Source: Deltaproteobacteria bacterium (lineage in GTDB: Bacteria > Desulfobacterota > Binatia > Binatales > Binataceae). Taken from it: a stretch of DNA of 10,075 nucleotides. Shown piece by piece: positions 1-6,406 of this stretch. The notes beneath the pieces are model-generated. The model did no database searches. It was not told where the DNA came from and saw only the letters and a program-made list of their open reading frames with translations. Every line of letters starts with the position of its first letter. The first letter of the stretch is position 1. The DNA is taken from contig PMOH01000505.1 of NCBI GenBank assembly GCA_003161515.1, positions 1 to 10,075 on the forward strand. Direction: 5' to 3'. The position numbers were made by a program, and so were the translations under genes.

Positions 1-1118
1 AGCACGTCTCCCGCCTGCGGCCCTGCTGACGGCGTCGACGTCGCAGTCGCCGTCGGTGTCTGACTCGAGGTCGCCGTGGACGTTGCCGTCGCGGTTGACG
101 TCGCCGTCGCAGTGGCCGTCGCGGTTGCCGTCTTGGTCGCCGTTGCGGTTGACGTTGCCGTCCCCGTTGACGTTGACGTGCCAGTCGCCGTTGCCGTCGC
201 CGTTGACGTGGATGTCGCCGTTGCCGTCGCCGTCGAGGTCGAGGTTGCAGTTGAAGTAGCCGTCGTCGTCGCCGTCGCAGTTGCCGACGCGGTGCCCGTC
301 GCCGTCGCCGTCGGAGTGCCGCCCGTCGAGGTCGCCGTCGCCGTCGCCGTCGGTGACGCGGTCGCGGTCGCGGTTGCCGATGCGGTCGGCGTACCGGTCG
401 TCGTCGCCGTCGCCGTTGCCGATGCGGTCGGCGTACCGGTCGTCGTCGCGGTCGCGGTTGCCGATGCGGTCGGCGTACCAGTCGTCGTTGCGGTCGCCGT
501 CGCCGTCGCCGTCGCAGTCGTGGTCGACGTTGCCGTCGGCGTCGCAGTCGCAGTCGGTGTCGAGGTCGCCGTCGCCGTTGACGTCGCAGTCGCCGTGGAC
601 GTTGCAGTCGCCGTCGCCGTGGACGTTGCAGTCGCAGTCGACGTCGGGGTTGAGGTCGCCGTCGCAGTCGCCGCGGTCACCCCGGTGCAGGTCAGGTCCT
701 GGTTAACGTGACGTTTCTTGTTGTTCTTATAATCGAACGTAACCTGTCCGGTGATCGCGCCGGTAGCCGTCGGCATACACGCGATCTCGACCTCACAGGT
801 GCCGCCGTCATTCAGCTTCGATCCCGAACAACCATTGCTGGTGATCGTGAAGCCGGCGGTAACGGTGACGTTGTTAATTTTTATCTTCTTATGATGATTG
901 GATGGATTGGTCGCCGTCTCGGTTTGCGATGCGCTGGTTTGCCCGACCACCACGTTGCCGAACGAGAGCGGACCGCTCAATTGCAGGAATGGCTGGCTCG
1001 AATCCGCCGACGACGAATCTTCCGATTGCGCCATCGCAGGCTGCGCCAGCGCGCCCATCAGGAATAGTAGTGCAAAGGTCAGGGCCGCTAGCGACCGCGT
1101 GAACGACTTGAACCGCAT
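1..1118 (-). CDS. Secreted choice-of-anchor D (ASH-like) protein with long Thr/Ala mucin-like tail, 3' end missing
   Basis: This gene reads leftward and is open from the ATG at 1118-1116 to the window edge, so at least 372 residues are encoded and the C terminus lies outside. The start has a strong SD, GGGAGGA at 1133-1127, 8 nt upstream. Residues 1-30 form a signal peptide (basic MRFK start, hydrophobic core, AMA then Q), so the protein is exported. Residues about 44-146 match the choice-of-anchor D/ASH Ig-like pattern: LSFGNVVVGQ, then a Cys-containing strand (NGCSGSKLNDGGTC), a PTATG turn and a final LTCTG. From residue 149 to about 360 the chain is almost entirely Thr alternating with Ala, with some Ser, Pro and Gly. 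The last visible residues (SAGPQAGDV) leave the repeat. Choice-of-anchor D domains are usually surface or extracellular; the Thr-rich tail could be a spacer or an O-glycosylated stalk (inference). The plus-strand open frames over the repeat are shadows. Confidence 0.85.
   Translation of the reverse strand, partial: MRFKSFTRSLAALTFALLFLMGALAQPAMAQSEDSSSADSSQPFLQLSGPLSFGNVVVGQTSASQTETATNPSNHHKKIKINNVTVTAGFTITSNGCSGSKLNDGGTCEVEIACMPTATGAITGQVTFDYKNNKKRHVNQDLTCTGVTAATATATSTPTSTATATSTATATATSTATATSTATATSTPTATATPTATSTTTATATATATATTTGTPTASATATATTTGTPTASATATATTTGTPTASATATATASPTATATATSTGGTPTATATGTASATATATTTATSTATSTSTATATATSTSTATATATGTSTSTGTATSTATATKTATATATATATSTATATSTATSSQTPTATATSTPSAGPQAGDV
42..674 (-). 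repeat. Low-complexity Thr/Ala-coding repeat tract
   Basis: About 630 bp built from degenerate GTCGCC / GTCGCA / GTTGCC / GACGTC hexamers on the plus strand. Read on the minus strand in the frame of the surface-protein gene it gives alternating ACN (Thr) and GCN (Ala) codons with occasional TCN (Ser), CCG (Pro) and GGT (Gly). The hexamer period keeps several frames free of stops, which produces long Val/Ala-, Ser/Pro- and Arg-rich phantom frames on the plus strand. Only the minus frame joins a signal peptide and a folded domain. Such tracts are prone to length change by slippage or recombination. Confidence 0.9.
373..498 (-). repeat. Three tandem 42-bp units (14 codons each)
   Basis: Units start at 373, 415 and 457. 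The first 23 nt of each unit are identical, and the rest differs by a few mostly third-position changes. On the coding (minus) strand each unit encodes TATATTTGTPTASA or a close variant. The unit stays in frame, which fits expansion of a coding repeat by tandem duplication. It is the most recent-looking part of the larger Thr/Ala tract. Confidence 0.85.
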
Positions 1119-1762
1119 TTGAAGAGTCCTCCCAAAAGTGGATCCTACATTTAGGCTCATTTTGCTATTCGTGCGTTCTGATATGCACGCCCCTCGCATT
1201 ACGAGCTTTGGTGTTAGAATCGGTGCGACCCTAGTCTGCTCGGTGCAAATTTGTCAAACGAACCTGCCGCCTAAATGTGCTGCAAAGCACTCAAATAGCC
1301 TCCTGTGACCCCCTTTTTCGCATTTTCAGTGTCAGGATGTTCCAAAATAACCGCCGACAAATTGTTATTTCACACAAAATGACGCTTTCTTGTGCATTCC
1401 TGATAGTTACTTCCGCTGAAATTTGATTAGAGTGTCCCTCAATAGCACGTCCCGAATTGCGAATCAGACGTGCTCCGCTCAGCGCAAAGGCAACTGCCCC
1501 AACGGTGGGCAGCTAGTATGAATGGTTCTTCGGGGAACGGCGCGGCCGGATCGATGCGGGACGCGGCTCGGGGACTCGTAAAGGGTGGGCTATTTCGGTG
1601 GCGCGCGGTTTCTAATAGTTTTCCGCCGCCATCGTGAGGAAGGAGGTTTGACGGTTTGCAGCGTTGGCGCCTTTGGTTATTGGGGGCAAGCGCATTTCGG
1701 GGAACTTTGGGGAAATGTGGATTCAACTGGTTTTCAAACTCACTAATGTTTCGGGAGGACGT
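1119..1762. other. Divergent intergenic region with hairpin-rich leader
   Basis: This region lies between two divergent genes for exported proteins. The left half (about 1140-1440) is clearly more AT-rich and should hold promoters for both directions; one candidate facing left is listed separately. GTGCT/AGCAC with a GCAA loop lies at 1277-1290. The right half contains several inverted repeats before the plus-strand gene: AGCACGT/ACGTGCT at 1444-1450/1468-1474, CTGCCC/GGGCAG at 1494-1499/1507-1512, GTTC/GAAC around a TTCG-containing loop at 1525-1538, and GGTGGCG/CGCCGCC (one G-T pair) at 1597-1603/1624-1630. A perfect AAGGAGG at 1640-1646 follows, although the likely start is much further on at 1763. 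I could not match the fold to a known riboswitch. No convincing standard ORF lies here. Confidence 0.55.
1228..1257 (-). promoter_or_regulatory. Candidate sigma70-type promoter for the Thr/Ala surface-protein gene
   Basis: On the minus strand a perfect TTGACA (1257-1252) is followed after 18 nt by TAGGGT (1233-1228). TAGGGT keeps the most conserved first, second and last bases of the -10 hexamer. Transcription would start near 1221 and give a leader of about 100 nt. The evidence is pattern only; the -10 is poor. Confidence 0.3.
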
Positions 1763-3139
1763 ATGAAAAGGAACTTTTCTCTCTTAACTCTGGCAGCCGC
1801 CGGACTGTGGCTGCTGGCAAGCGCGCCGGCGTTCGCCGCGTGTCCAGCGGGAGAATCAGGCACGCAGCTCGCTGCTGGCCTCTGGACCATCAAGATCGAA
1901 GGCTTCGCCACCGACGAAGGAACCTGCGGCACCGCATGCCCTGATCCGACACCGGTCGGCGAAGGCTGCTTCGGCGTTATCCAGAGCGACGGCGCCTGCG
2001 ACATCACCGGCGGCGACGTGATCTGCGCGTTCAACAGCACGATCACCTCTCCGACCACGGTCAGTGGCGTCCCGGCCTTCGCCGGCTCGACCAGCCCGTC
2101 CAATGACGTCGGCAGCTACTTCTTTAACAGCAACAACACCGGCGAGATCAACATCGTTGATTCTCCCAGCGGCAAGACCATGTCATTCGGCGTAGTGGCC
2201 GCCTTGGGCAACACCTCAATGTCGGGCGCCAGCCTCTTCGGGCCCGCGGGCGTGCAGAAGGATCCTCTGATCCTGACCGTCCAGAAGCGCGACCAGACCA
2301 TCAGCGAGGCGCAGTTCGAGTCTGCTTCCAGCGTCACATTTGATCCCGCCGGCGGCAGCGCGGGCGGCAACGGTCTTGGCAAGGGCTTCGACGCGATCGC
2401 AGTGGCAAATGAACAGCATCTCGATCCGGAAACCGGCACGACCCTCGAGGGCGGCGGCACGATCTTCTTTAACGTTGACGGCGGCTACGACAGCGACGTC
2501 GTTCCGGGCGTGCAGATCTTCCCCTCCTCGTTGATAGTCGACTTTCATACGACCGTGATACAGCAGAACACCGGCGCAGGTAAGGACGGCACCGAGTTGA
2601 CTAGCGCCGGTCTGAATGGCGACTACATGGACCCACTATCGGGGGCGGCTTTCCAGACCGCGGCGGTTCTCTACGGCACCACCAACGGCAGCGCATACGT
2701 CGCCACCACTGGCTCGGGCGGCGCTCCGGCTCATGGCTTGGCCATTGCGGACAGCACGAAGGCGATCATGGCTGGCAGCGACACGGGCGCGGGCGTAATT
2801 CTCGTAGCGTCTGTATCAACCCCGCATCCGAGCAAGACCATCACGATCACCAACGGATCGACCGAGCCTCTGGACTGGACCGCCATCCAGATCAATGGCG
2901 TTCCTGACGTGACCGTCACCGGCGGAACCTGCCCATCGGCCGGCGATCTCGCCGCATGGAACCCGGTTGCCACTGGTGCGACCAAGCCGACTTGCACGAT
3001 CGCCTTCACCGACAGTGGCACAACCTGCACCACCGGTTCGCCTGAAGTCGGCACCTGGGAGTTCGTTGGCGGTGACCATACGATGATCACGGGCACGCCG
3101 AGCGCGACTGGCATCGACTTCTCGCTGAAGTGCGAGTAG
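1763..3139 (+). CDS. Secreted Cys-rich protein of unknown family
   Basis: It encodes 458 residues. I chose the ATG at 1763 because GGGAGG (1753-1758) lies just upstream and a clean signal peptide begins there: MKRN, a hydrophobic core, then AFA before ACPAG, with cleavage near residue 25. The frame can be extended to a TTG at 1664, but that would bury the signal peptide. The mature chain is rich in Gly, Thr, Ser and Asp, has low charge, and looks all-beta. It has ten cysteines, six in the first 70 mature residues (including GTCGTACP and EGCFG) and four in the last 110, ending LKCE, so disulfides are likely in an extracytoplasmic setting. The final 120 residues (from TITITNGSTEPLDW) resemble an Ig-like strand pattern, but the match is weak. 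No catalytic motif or membrane anchor is visible. It is probably a single-gene unit, since a strong terminator follows and no plus-strand gene lies close upstream. Function unknown. Confidence 0.85.
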   Translation: MKRNFSLLTLAAAGLWLLASAPAFAACPAGESGTQLAAGLWTIKIEGFATDEGTCGTACPDPTPVGEGCFGVIQSDGACDITGGDVICAFNSTITSPTTVSGVPAFAGSTSPSNDVGSYFFNSNNTGEINIVDSPSGKTMSFGVVAALGNTSMSGASLFGPAGVQKDPLILTVQKRDQTISEAQFESASSVTFDPAGGSAGGNGLGKGFDAIAVANEQHLDPETGTTLEGGGTIFFNVDGGYDSDVVPGVQIFPSSLIVDFHTTVIQQNTGAGKDGTELTSAGLNGDYMDPLSGAAFQTAAVLYGTTNGSAYVATTGSGGAPAHGLAIADSTKAIMAGSDTGAGVILVASVSTPHPSKTITITNGSTEPLDWTAIQINGVPDVTVTGGTCPSAGDLAAWNPVATGATKPTCTIAFTDSGTTCTTGSPEVGTWEFVGGDHTMITGTPSATGIDFSLKCE

Positions 3140-3154
3140 TCAAACGTCCATAGC

Positions 3155-3176
3155 CTCACAGGTAGTATAATGTGAG
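3155..3176 (+). repeat. Inverted repeat CTCACA/TGTGAG just before the terminator
   Basis: Six-bp arms at 3155-3160 and 3171-3176 enclose a 10-nt AT-rich loop containing GTATAA. The hairpin sits 15 nt after the stop codon of the secreted protein gene and 3 nt before the main terminator stem. It could help protect the mRNA 3' end or be incidental. Confidence 0.5.
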
Positions 3177-3179
3177 TAC

Positions 3180-3218
3180 ACCGGGGCGGGTCAGAAATGA
3201 CCCGCCCTGGTTCCTTCT
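3180..3218 (+). terminator. Strong rho-independent-type terminator
   Basis: A 14-bp stem (3180-3193 with 3198-3211, one G-T pair) closes on a GAAA tetraloop. The core is GGGCGGGTCA / TGACCCGCCC. A pyrimidine-rich tail, TTCCTTCT, follows. It lies about 40 nt after the stop of the secreted protein gene and should end its transcript. The tail is less T-rich than the E. coli ideal, but the stem is very stable. Confidence 0.8.
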
Positions 3219-3306
3219 CCACGCACCATCAGACACCCGGTCCAGTTTCCAATGAAATCCTTTGGGGATGAACTATTCCGCCTGACCACCCCCAACTTTT
3301 TGTGTT

Positions 3307-3460
3307 ACCCTCCTCCAGTCCCCCCTTTCCAATCCGGAAAGGAGGCAAGGGGGATAGGACACCGGACCCCCTCCGCGATTGTCCCCCTTCCCTCTGAGGG
3401 AAGGGGTTACTCTCGAAAATCCGGTTCCCCTTCCCTCGAGGGAAGGGGTTAGGGGTTAGG
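3307..3460. repeat. Cluster of three G/C-rich palindromic intergenic elements
   Basis: Three hairpin-forming elements lie in a row. The first is CCCCCTTTCC/GGAAAGGAGG at 3321-3330/3336-3345 (one mismatch, 5-nt loop). The second is CCCCTTCCCTC/GAGGGAAGGGG at 3384-3394/3396-3406 (perfect arms, 1-nt centre). The third has the same arms with no spacer, a perfect 22-bp palindrome at 3427-3448. Elements 2 and 3 are copies of one unit. A 7-nt direct repeat GGGGTTA at 3445-3458 follows. This build is typical of dispersed REP/MITE-like intergenic repeats. A minus-strand reading (LTPNPFPRGKG and variants) is the kind of false protein often called from such repeats and is not a gene. Confidence 0.85.
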
Positions 3461-3495
3461 TTCTCCGGCCACCATGACCAACCAAAAAACAACTT

Positions 3496-3525
3496 TTGAC
3501 GGAACGAAGCTACCGATGGTAGTTC
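3496..3525 (+). promoter_or_regulatory. Weak candidate promoter with a dyad upstream of the lipoprotein operon
   Basis: TTGACG at 3496-3501 is a good -35 box. With an 18-nt spacer the -10 would be TAGTTC (3520-3525), which is poor. A short dyad CTACC-GAT-GGTAG at 3510-3522 overlaps the spacer and could be an operator. This is the best promoter-like site between the palindromic repeats and the first lipoprotein gene, but it rests on pattern alone. Confidence 0.2.
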
Positions 3526-3587
3526 ACGCACCCCAAACCACTACATATGGTATGAACCCGCACGAATCGGGTATCAATGTGACCTCA

Positions 3588-3902
3588 ATGAAGACCAGTT
3601 TTCTCCTTTCAGCGCTCGCTCTCGCTGCGCTCTGCGCCTCCGGATGCGCCAATATGCAGCCGCAGCCCGCCGATGCTACCCCACCGGCGCCGCCCGCTCC
3701 GCACTTCTCGACGTCACCGCCCGAAGTGCGCGCGACCACCCAATTTACCGGCGTGGTCCTGCAAATCTACCATCCCGACACTCGCACCCTTTATCTGTGG
3801 ACCGGAACTCCGAAGCCGCAGACCAAGGAGCAGATGCACTGCTTCAAGCTTCAATTGAGCGACACTCCAAGCGGTACGCCGCAAAGGATGGAGTGTGAAT
3901 GA
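3588..3902 (+). CDS. Small lipoprotein A with HPDTRTLYLW motif
   Basis: It encodes 104 residues. The ATG at 3588 is chosen because it begins a typical lipoprotein signal: MKTS, a hydrophobic stretch of Leu and Ala, then CASGC with the lipidated Cys at residue 20. Earlier in-frame ATGs (3474, 3516, 3552) would place 12-38 extra residues before the signal. No start has a clear SD. A Pro/Ala-rich linker (about 25-50) follows, then a compact domain with EVRATTQFTG, IYHPDTRTLYLW, and CFKLQLSDTPSG before a Cys near the C terminus. Two mature cysteines besides the lipid one could pair. The next gene is a paralogue whose start overlaps this stop (ATGA), so the two are translationally coupled. The product should be membrane-anchored in the envelope. 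I do not recognise the family; function unknown. Confidence 0.75.
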   Translation: MKTSFLLSALALAALCASGCANMQPQPADATPPAPPAPHFSTSPPEVRATTQFTGVVLQIYHPDTRTLYLWTGTPKPQTKEQMHCFKLQLSDTPSGTPQRMECE

Positions 3903-4225
3903 TCAGCATGAAGAACAGCCTGATATGCGCCCTCGCGCTGCTTCTGTTCATCGCGACCGGATGCGCGAGTCAAACCCAATCGACACCCGCGCCTGCACCC
4001 GCTGCGGCCGCGCCGTCCCAATCGACGCCCGCGCCGGTCGAAGTTCGCACCAATCTCGAGTTCGGCGGACCCCAGGTCTCCATCTTCCATCCCGATACCC
4101 GCACGCTCTACCTGTGGTCCAGCGATCCGCGGCCCGGGCCGCCCCATCGCGATCCGAACTGCATCAAGATTCAAATGAGCGACAGTCCCAGCGGCGGCCC
4201 TGTCACCAACGAGCCGTGTTCATAA
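3899..4225 (+). CDS. Small lipoprotein B, paralogue of lipoprotein A
   Basis: It encodes 108 residues. The ATG at 3899 overlaps the preceding stop as ATGA and has GGAG at 3890-3893, 5 nt upstream; a second ATG at 3908 is possible. The signal runs MISMKNS, a Leu/Ala/Ile core, then IATGC with the lipidated Cys at residue 22. A linker of Pro, Ala, Ser, Thr and Gln follows. The C-terminal domain aligns with lipoprotein A: VEVR, F-x-G, then IFHPDTRTLYLW, then C-x-K-x-Q-x-SD-x-PSG and a final Cys. This is a tandem duplication that has diverged in the linker and around the motif while keeping the core. It is followed after 19 nt by the GT-C transferase gene. It may be an envelope partner or substrate of that enzyme, but only position suggests it. 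Confidence 0.8.
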   Translation: MISMKNSLICALALLLFIATGCASQTQSTPAPAPAAAAPSQSTPAPVEVRTNLEFGGPQVSIFHPDTRTLYLWSSDPRPGPPHRDPNCIKIQMSDSPSGGPVTNEPCS

Positions 4226-4244
4226 GTGGAGGACCGGAATCGTC

Positions 4245-5942
4245 ATGAAATCGGACGCAACCTTCGGAAATCCAATTAGCAATCCACCCCCCGCGCCATG
4301 GTGGGGCCTCAGCCCGCGCGGAGTCGCGATGCTGGCGCTGATCGCGATCGCGACCATCGCCGTCTATCTGCCAAGCCTGCACAACGGCTGGGTCTCGGAC
4401 GATCTCCCGATCCTGGTGCAGAACGATTCAATCCGCACCTCGTCGTTTATCGCGAACGGATTCACCCACGACGTCCTGTGGTCGATTAAGCAGCACGATC
4501 CCAGCCTGCAGGCGCAGGCGCATAGCGCATGGTATCGTCCGCTCGACGTCGTGTGGCTCGCGCTCAATGCGCAATTGTTCGGCGTCAATCATCCTGCGCC
4601 GTGGCATCTGATGAAGATCCTGTTGCAGGTGCTCGCCGTACTGCTATGTTTTCGCGTCGCGCAACTGCTGACCGGCGAAGTCGTCGTCGCAATGCTCGCG
4701 GCTGCTATCTTCGGCCTCATGCCGGCGCACGTCGAGCCGGTCGTCTGGGCGAGCGACATCCCCGAGCAACTGTCCACTGTGTTCATGTTGGCTGCGTTAG
4801 TATTCCTGATTCAAAGAAAACCAGGTTGGTCGCGCGCACTCATGCTCTCGGCGCTCTTCTATGCCTTCGCAATCCTCACGCACGAGAGCGCAATCTTCTT
4901 CCCCGTGATCGCCTTTGCGTACTTGATGCTGTTCGAGGCTGCGCCCGCCAGCGACAACCCGCCCGCGCGCCAGGCGCGCACCGCGAGCACCAACGCCCAT
5001 ATCGTTAGCGCGCTGACCGCCTGCATCCCGTTCCTGATTGTCACGCTCGTTTACGCCTTCGCCCGGATGCACGCGCTCGGCGATCACGCTTTCGGCATGC
5101 CCCCGAACATCGAGGAACAGTTGCACAGCGTGGCAGGCGTGGCGCCGCTGCACGGTGCGGCGCAGATCGCGATGACGATTCCGATGGTGCTGCTGACCTA
5201 TCTCGGCATCCTCGCGATCCCCGGCCTCGCCAATCCATTCCATTCGCTCGAATGGACCACGCATCTGGACCCGCAGGTATTCATCGCGTGGGCCGCGCTG
5301 CTCGTGCTGGGATTGCTCGCGATCGCATTTGCGTCGCGCAGCTCGCGCCGCAGCGTCTATCTTTTCTGCGCCATCTGGGGCCTCGTCACCGTCGCGCCCG
5401 CGCTCAAGATCGATTCCATCTGGTGGCTGAACCAGGACCGTTACCTCTATGCGCCGTCGTTCGGATGGAGCCTCGCGCTCAGCCTCGCCGTGTTCGAAAT
5501 TTCTACCGTCGGCGCGCGCGCTCGTCTCTATGTCGGCATCGCGACCGCACTCCTGCTGCTCAGCTACGGCATCGCGACCATCCGCGGTCAGCGCTACTGG
5601 TATGACAACCTCGCTTACTACACGCGCGCCGTTCAGGTGAAGCCGAACGATCCCTACTTTCGTCTCGCGCTGGGCAATCTGCTCGAAGAAGCGAAAGATA
5701 ACGCGGGCGCGGCCAGGCAACTCGAAATCGGTGAGTCGCTCAAACCACAGGATCCGTATTTCCATGTGAGACTCGCCCAGGTCTATATGAAGCTCGGCCG
5801 GGTCCAGGACTTTCAGCGCGAGTACAACGCCTTCGAAAATTCGGGATCGTCCGTGATCAAGAGCGTGCATGTCGGCCCCGACGGAAAACCGGACCAACAA
5901 TCAGCGGCTGAGCCGCAATCGCCGTCAGTAGTCGCGCATTGA
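4245..5942 (+). CDS. TMTC-like GT-C glycosyltransferase with C-terminal TPR repeats
   Basis: It encodes 565 residues. GGAGGA at 4228-4233 lies 11 nt before the ATG. The product is a polytopic inner-membrane protein with roughly ten or more hydrophobic segments, the first at about 25-45. The first extracytoplasmic loop has the acidic pair SDD (51-53), where GT-C enzymes carry catalytic or metal-binding acids. Further family-like motifs are WYRPL (96-100) with a following LN-x3-LFG, HVEPVVW (162-168), THESA (212-216) and QDRYLYAPS (397-405). All resemble the bacterial TMTC/O-mannosyltransferase-like pattern. Residues about 455-530 form two or so TPR units (YYTRAVQVKPNDPYFRLALG). Family members transfer a sugar from a polyprenyl-phosphate carrier to protein or glycan on the outer face; the actual donor and acceptor cannot be read here. 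Genes on both sides encode exported small proteins. Confidence 0.8.
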   Translation: MKSDATFGNPISNPPPAPWWGLSPRGVAMLALIAIATIAVYLPSLHNGWVSDDLPILVQNDSIRTSSFIANGFTHDVLWSIKQHDPSLQAQAHSAWYRPLDVVWLALNAQLFGVNHPAPWHLMKILLQVLAVLLCFRVAQLLTGEVVVAMLAAAIFGLMPAHVEPVVWASDIPEQLSTVFMLAALVFLIQRKPGWSRALMLSALFYAFAILTHESAIFFPVIAFAYLMLFEAAPASDNPPARQARTASTNAHIVSALTACIPFLIVTLVYAFARMHALGDHAFGMPPNIEEQLHSVAGVAPLHGAAQIAMTIPMVLLTYLGILAIPGLANPFHSLEWTTHLDPQVFIAWAALLVLGLLAIAFASRSSRRSVYLFCAIWGLVTVAPALKIDSIWWLNQDRYLYAPSFGWSLALSLAVFEISTVGARARLYVGIATALLLLSYGIATIRGQRYWYDNLAYYTRAVQVKPNDPYFRLALGNLLEEAKDNAGAARQLEIGESLKPQDPYFHVRLAQVYMKLGRVQDFQREYNAFENSGSSVIKSVHVGPDGKPDQQSAAEPQSPSVVAH

Positions 5943-6004
5943 TTGATCTGCAGCAATGGCCGAACTATCTTCATCGCTTACGAAGTAACGCAGGTGGGGC
6001 ACCA

Positions 6005-6406
6005 ATGAGTTCGGACATCAGCGCAACGCCAACCCTCCGCCACCGCATGTCGGCGATAGCGGTGCTCGCGTTGTCGATCGCACTGGGCAGTTGGAACGTC
6101 TCAATCGCCCGCGCGCAGAGCGACGGCGCAACCGCCGACCCGGCGCAGGCCGCACAACCTGATCAGAACGGCGCGGCCAACGACGCCGCCAACCAAAAGA
6201 ATCAAGCCATTCAGCAGGCGCACGATGCCGCCGACGCGGCCGAGCAGGAACTCGACTCGGCGACCGAAGCGCGCGATCAGCTCGAGAGCGACGGCGCCGC
6301 ACAGGATCAGATCGATGCCGCCAACGAGGCCATCGCGCAAGCGCGCGCCGCAAAACAAGCCGCCGATGAAGCCGCGCAGGCGGCCGACGACGCAGCCGGC
6401 CAATGA
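6005..6406 (+). CDS. Small secreted Ala-rich coiled-coil protein 1
   Basis: It encodes 133 residues. The ATG at 6005 follows AGGTGGGG (5992-5999) by 5 nt. The frame extends to a TTG at 5939 overlapping the previous stop, but the SD favours 6005. Residues 1-37 form a signal peptide (RHRM, hydrophobic core, ARA then Q). The mature chain is acidic and dominated by Ala, Gln and Asp. Its N-terminal part (QSDGATADPAQAAQPDQNG) looks disordered. Residues about 60-131 show the Ala spacing of an alanine-zipper coiled coil (QELDSATEARDQLESDG, then AANEAIAQARAAKQAADEAA). There are no mature Cys residues, so it is not a lipoprotein. The next gene is a close paralogue. It could be a periplasmic oligomeric rod; I know no matching family. 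Confidence 0.8.
   Translation: MSSDISATPTLRHRMSAIAVLALSIALGSWNVSIARAQSDGATADPAQAAQPDQNGAANDAANQKNQAIQQAHDAADAAEQELDSATEARDQLESDGAAQDQIDAANEAIAQARAAKQAADEAAQAADDAAGQ

Noticed and set aside
1..672. CRISPR array or satellite-like non-coding DNA
   Set aside because: There are no alternating constant repeats and unique spacers; the hexamer pattern follows codon periodicity in a real gene.
56..711. Plus-strand open frames rich in Val/Ala or Ser/Pro over the hexamer repeat
   Set aside because: They are stop-free only because of the repeat period; they lack a SD and any domain. The minus frame carries the SD, signal peptide and Ig-like domain.
708..1122. Arg-rich plus-strand frames over the Ig-like domain
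   Set aside because: They are antisense to the surface-protein gene, with no SD and an improbable composition.
1475..1560. c-di-GMP/cGAMP (GEMM-like) riboswitch, suggested by GCGCAAAGGC at about 1481
   Set aside because: The expected GNRA hairpin followed by a second GCAAAGCC and the GCCGGGT-type 3' element are missing, so only one short motif matches.
1664..1762. N-terminal extension of the secreted Cys-rich protein to a TTG
   Set aside because: It would place 33 residues before a good signal peptide. The ATG at 1763 has its own SD.
3229..3531. Minus-strand 100-residue frame containing LTPNPFPRGKG and similar repeats
   Set aside because: It is a translation of the palindromic DNA repeats, with no SD; a common false gene call.
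3474..3587. Longer N terminus for lipoprotein A from the ATG at 3474
   Set aside because: It would put 38 polar residues before a classic lipoprotein signal and begins right at the edge of the repeat cluster.
4797..5900. 367-residue minus-strand frame rich in Arg and Glu
   Set aside because: It is antisense to the GT-C membrane protein, whose motifs and membrane segments are clear.
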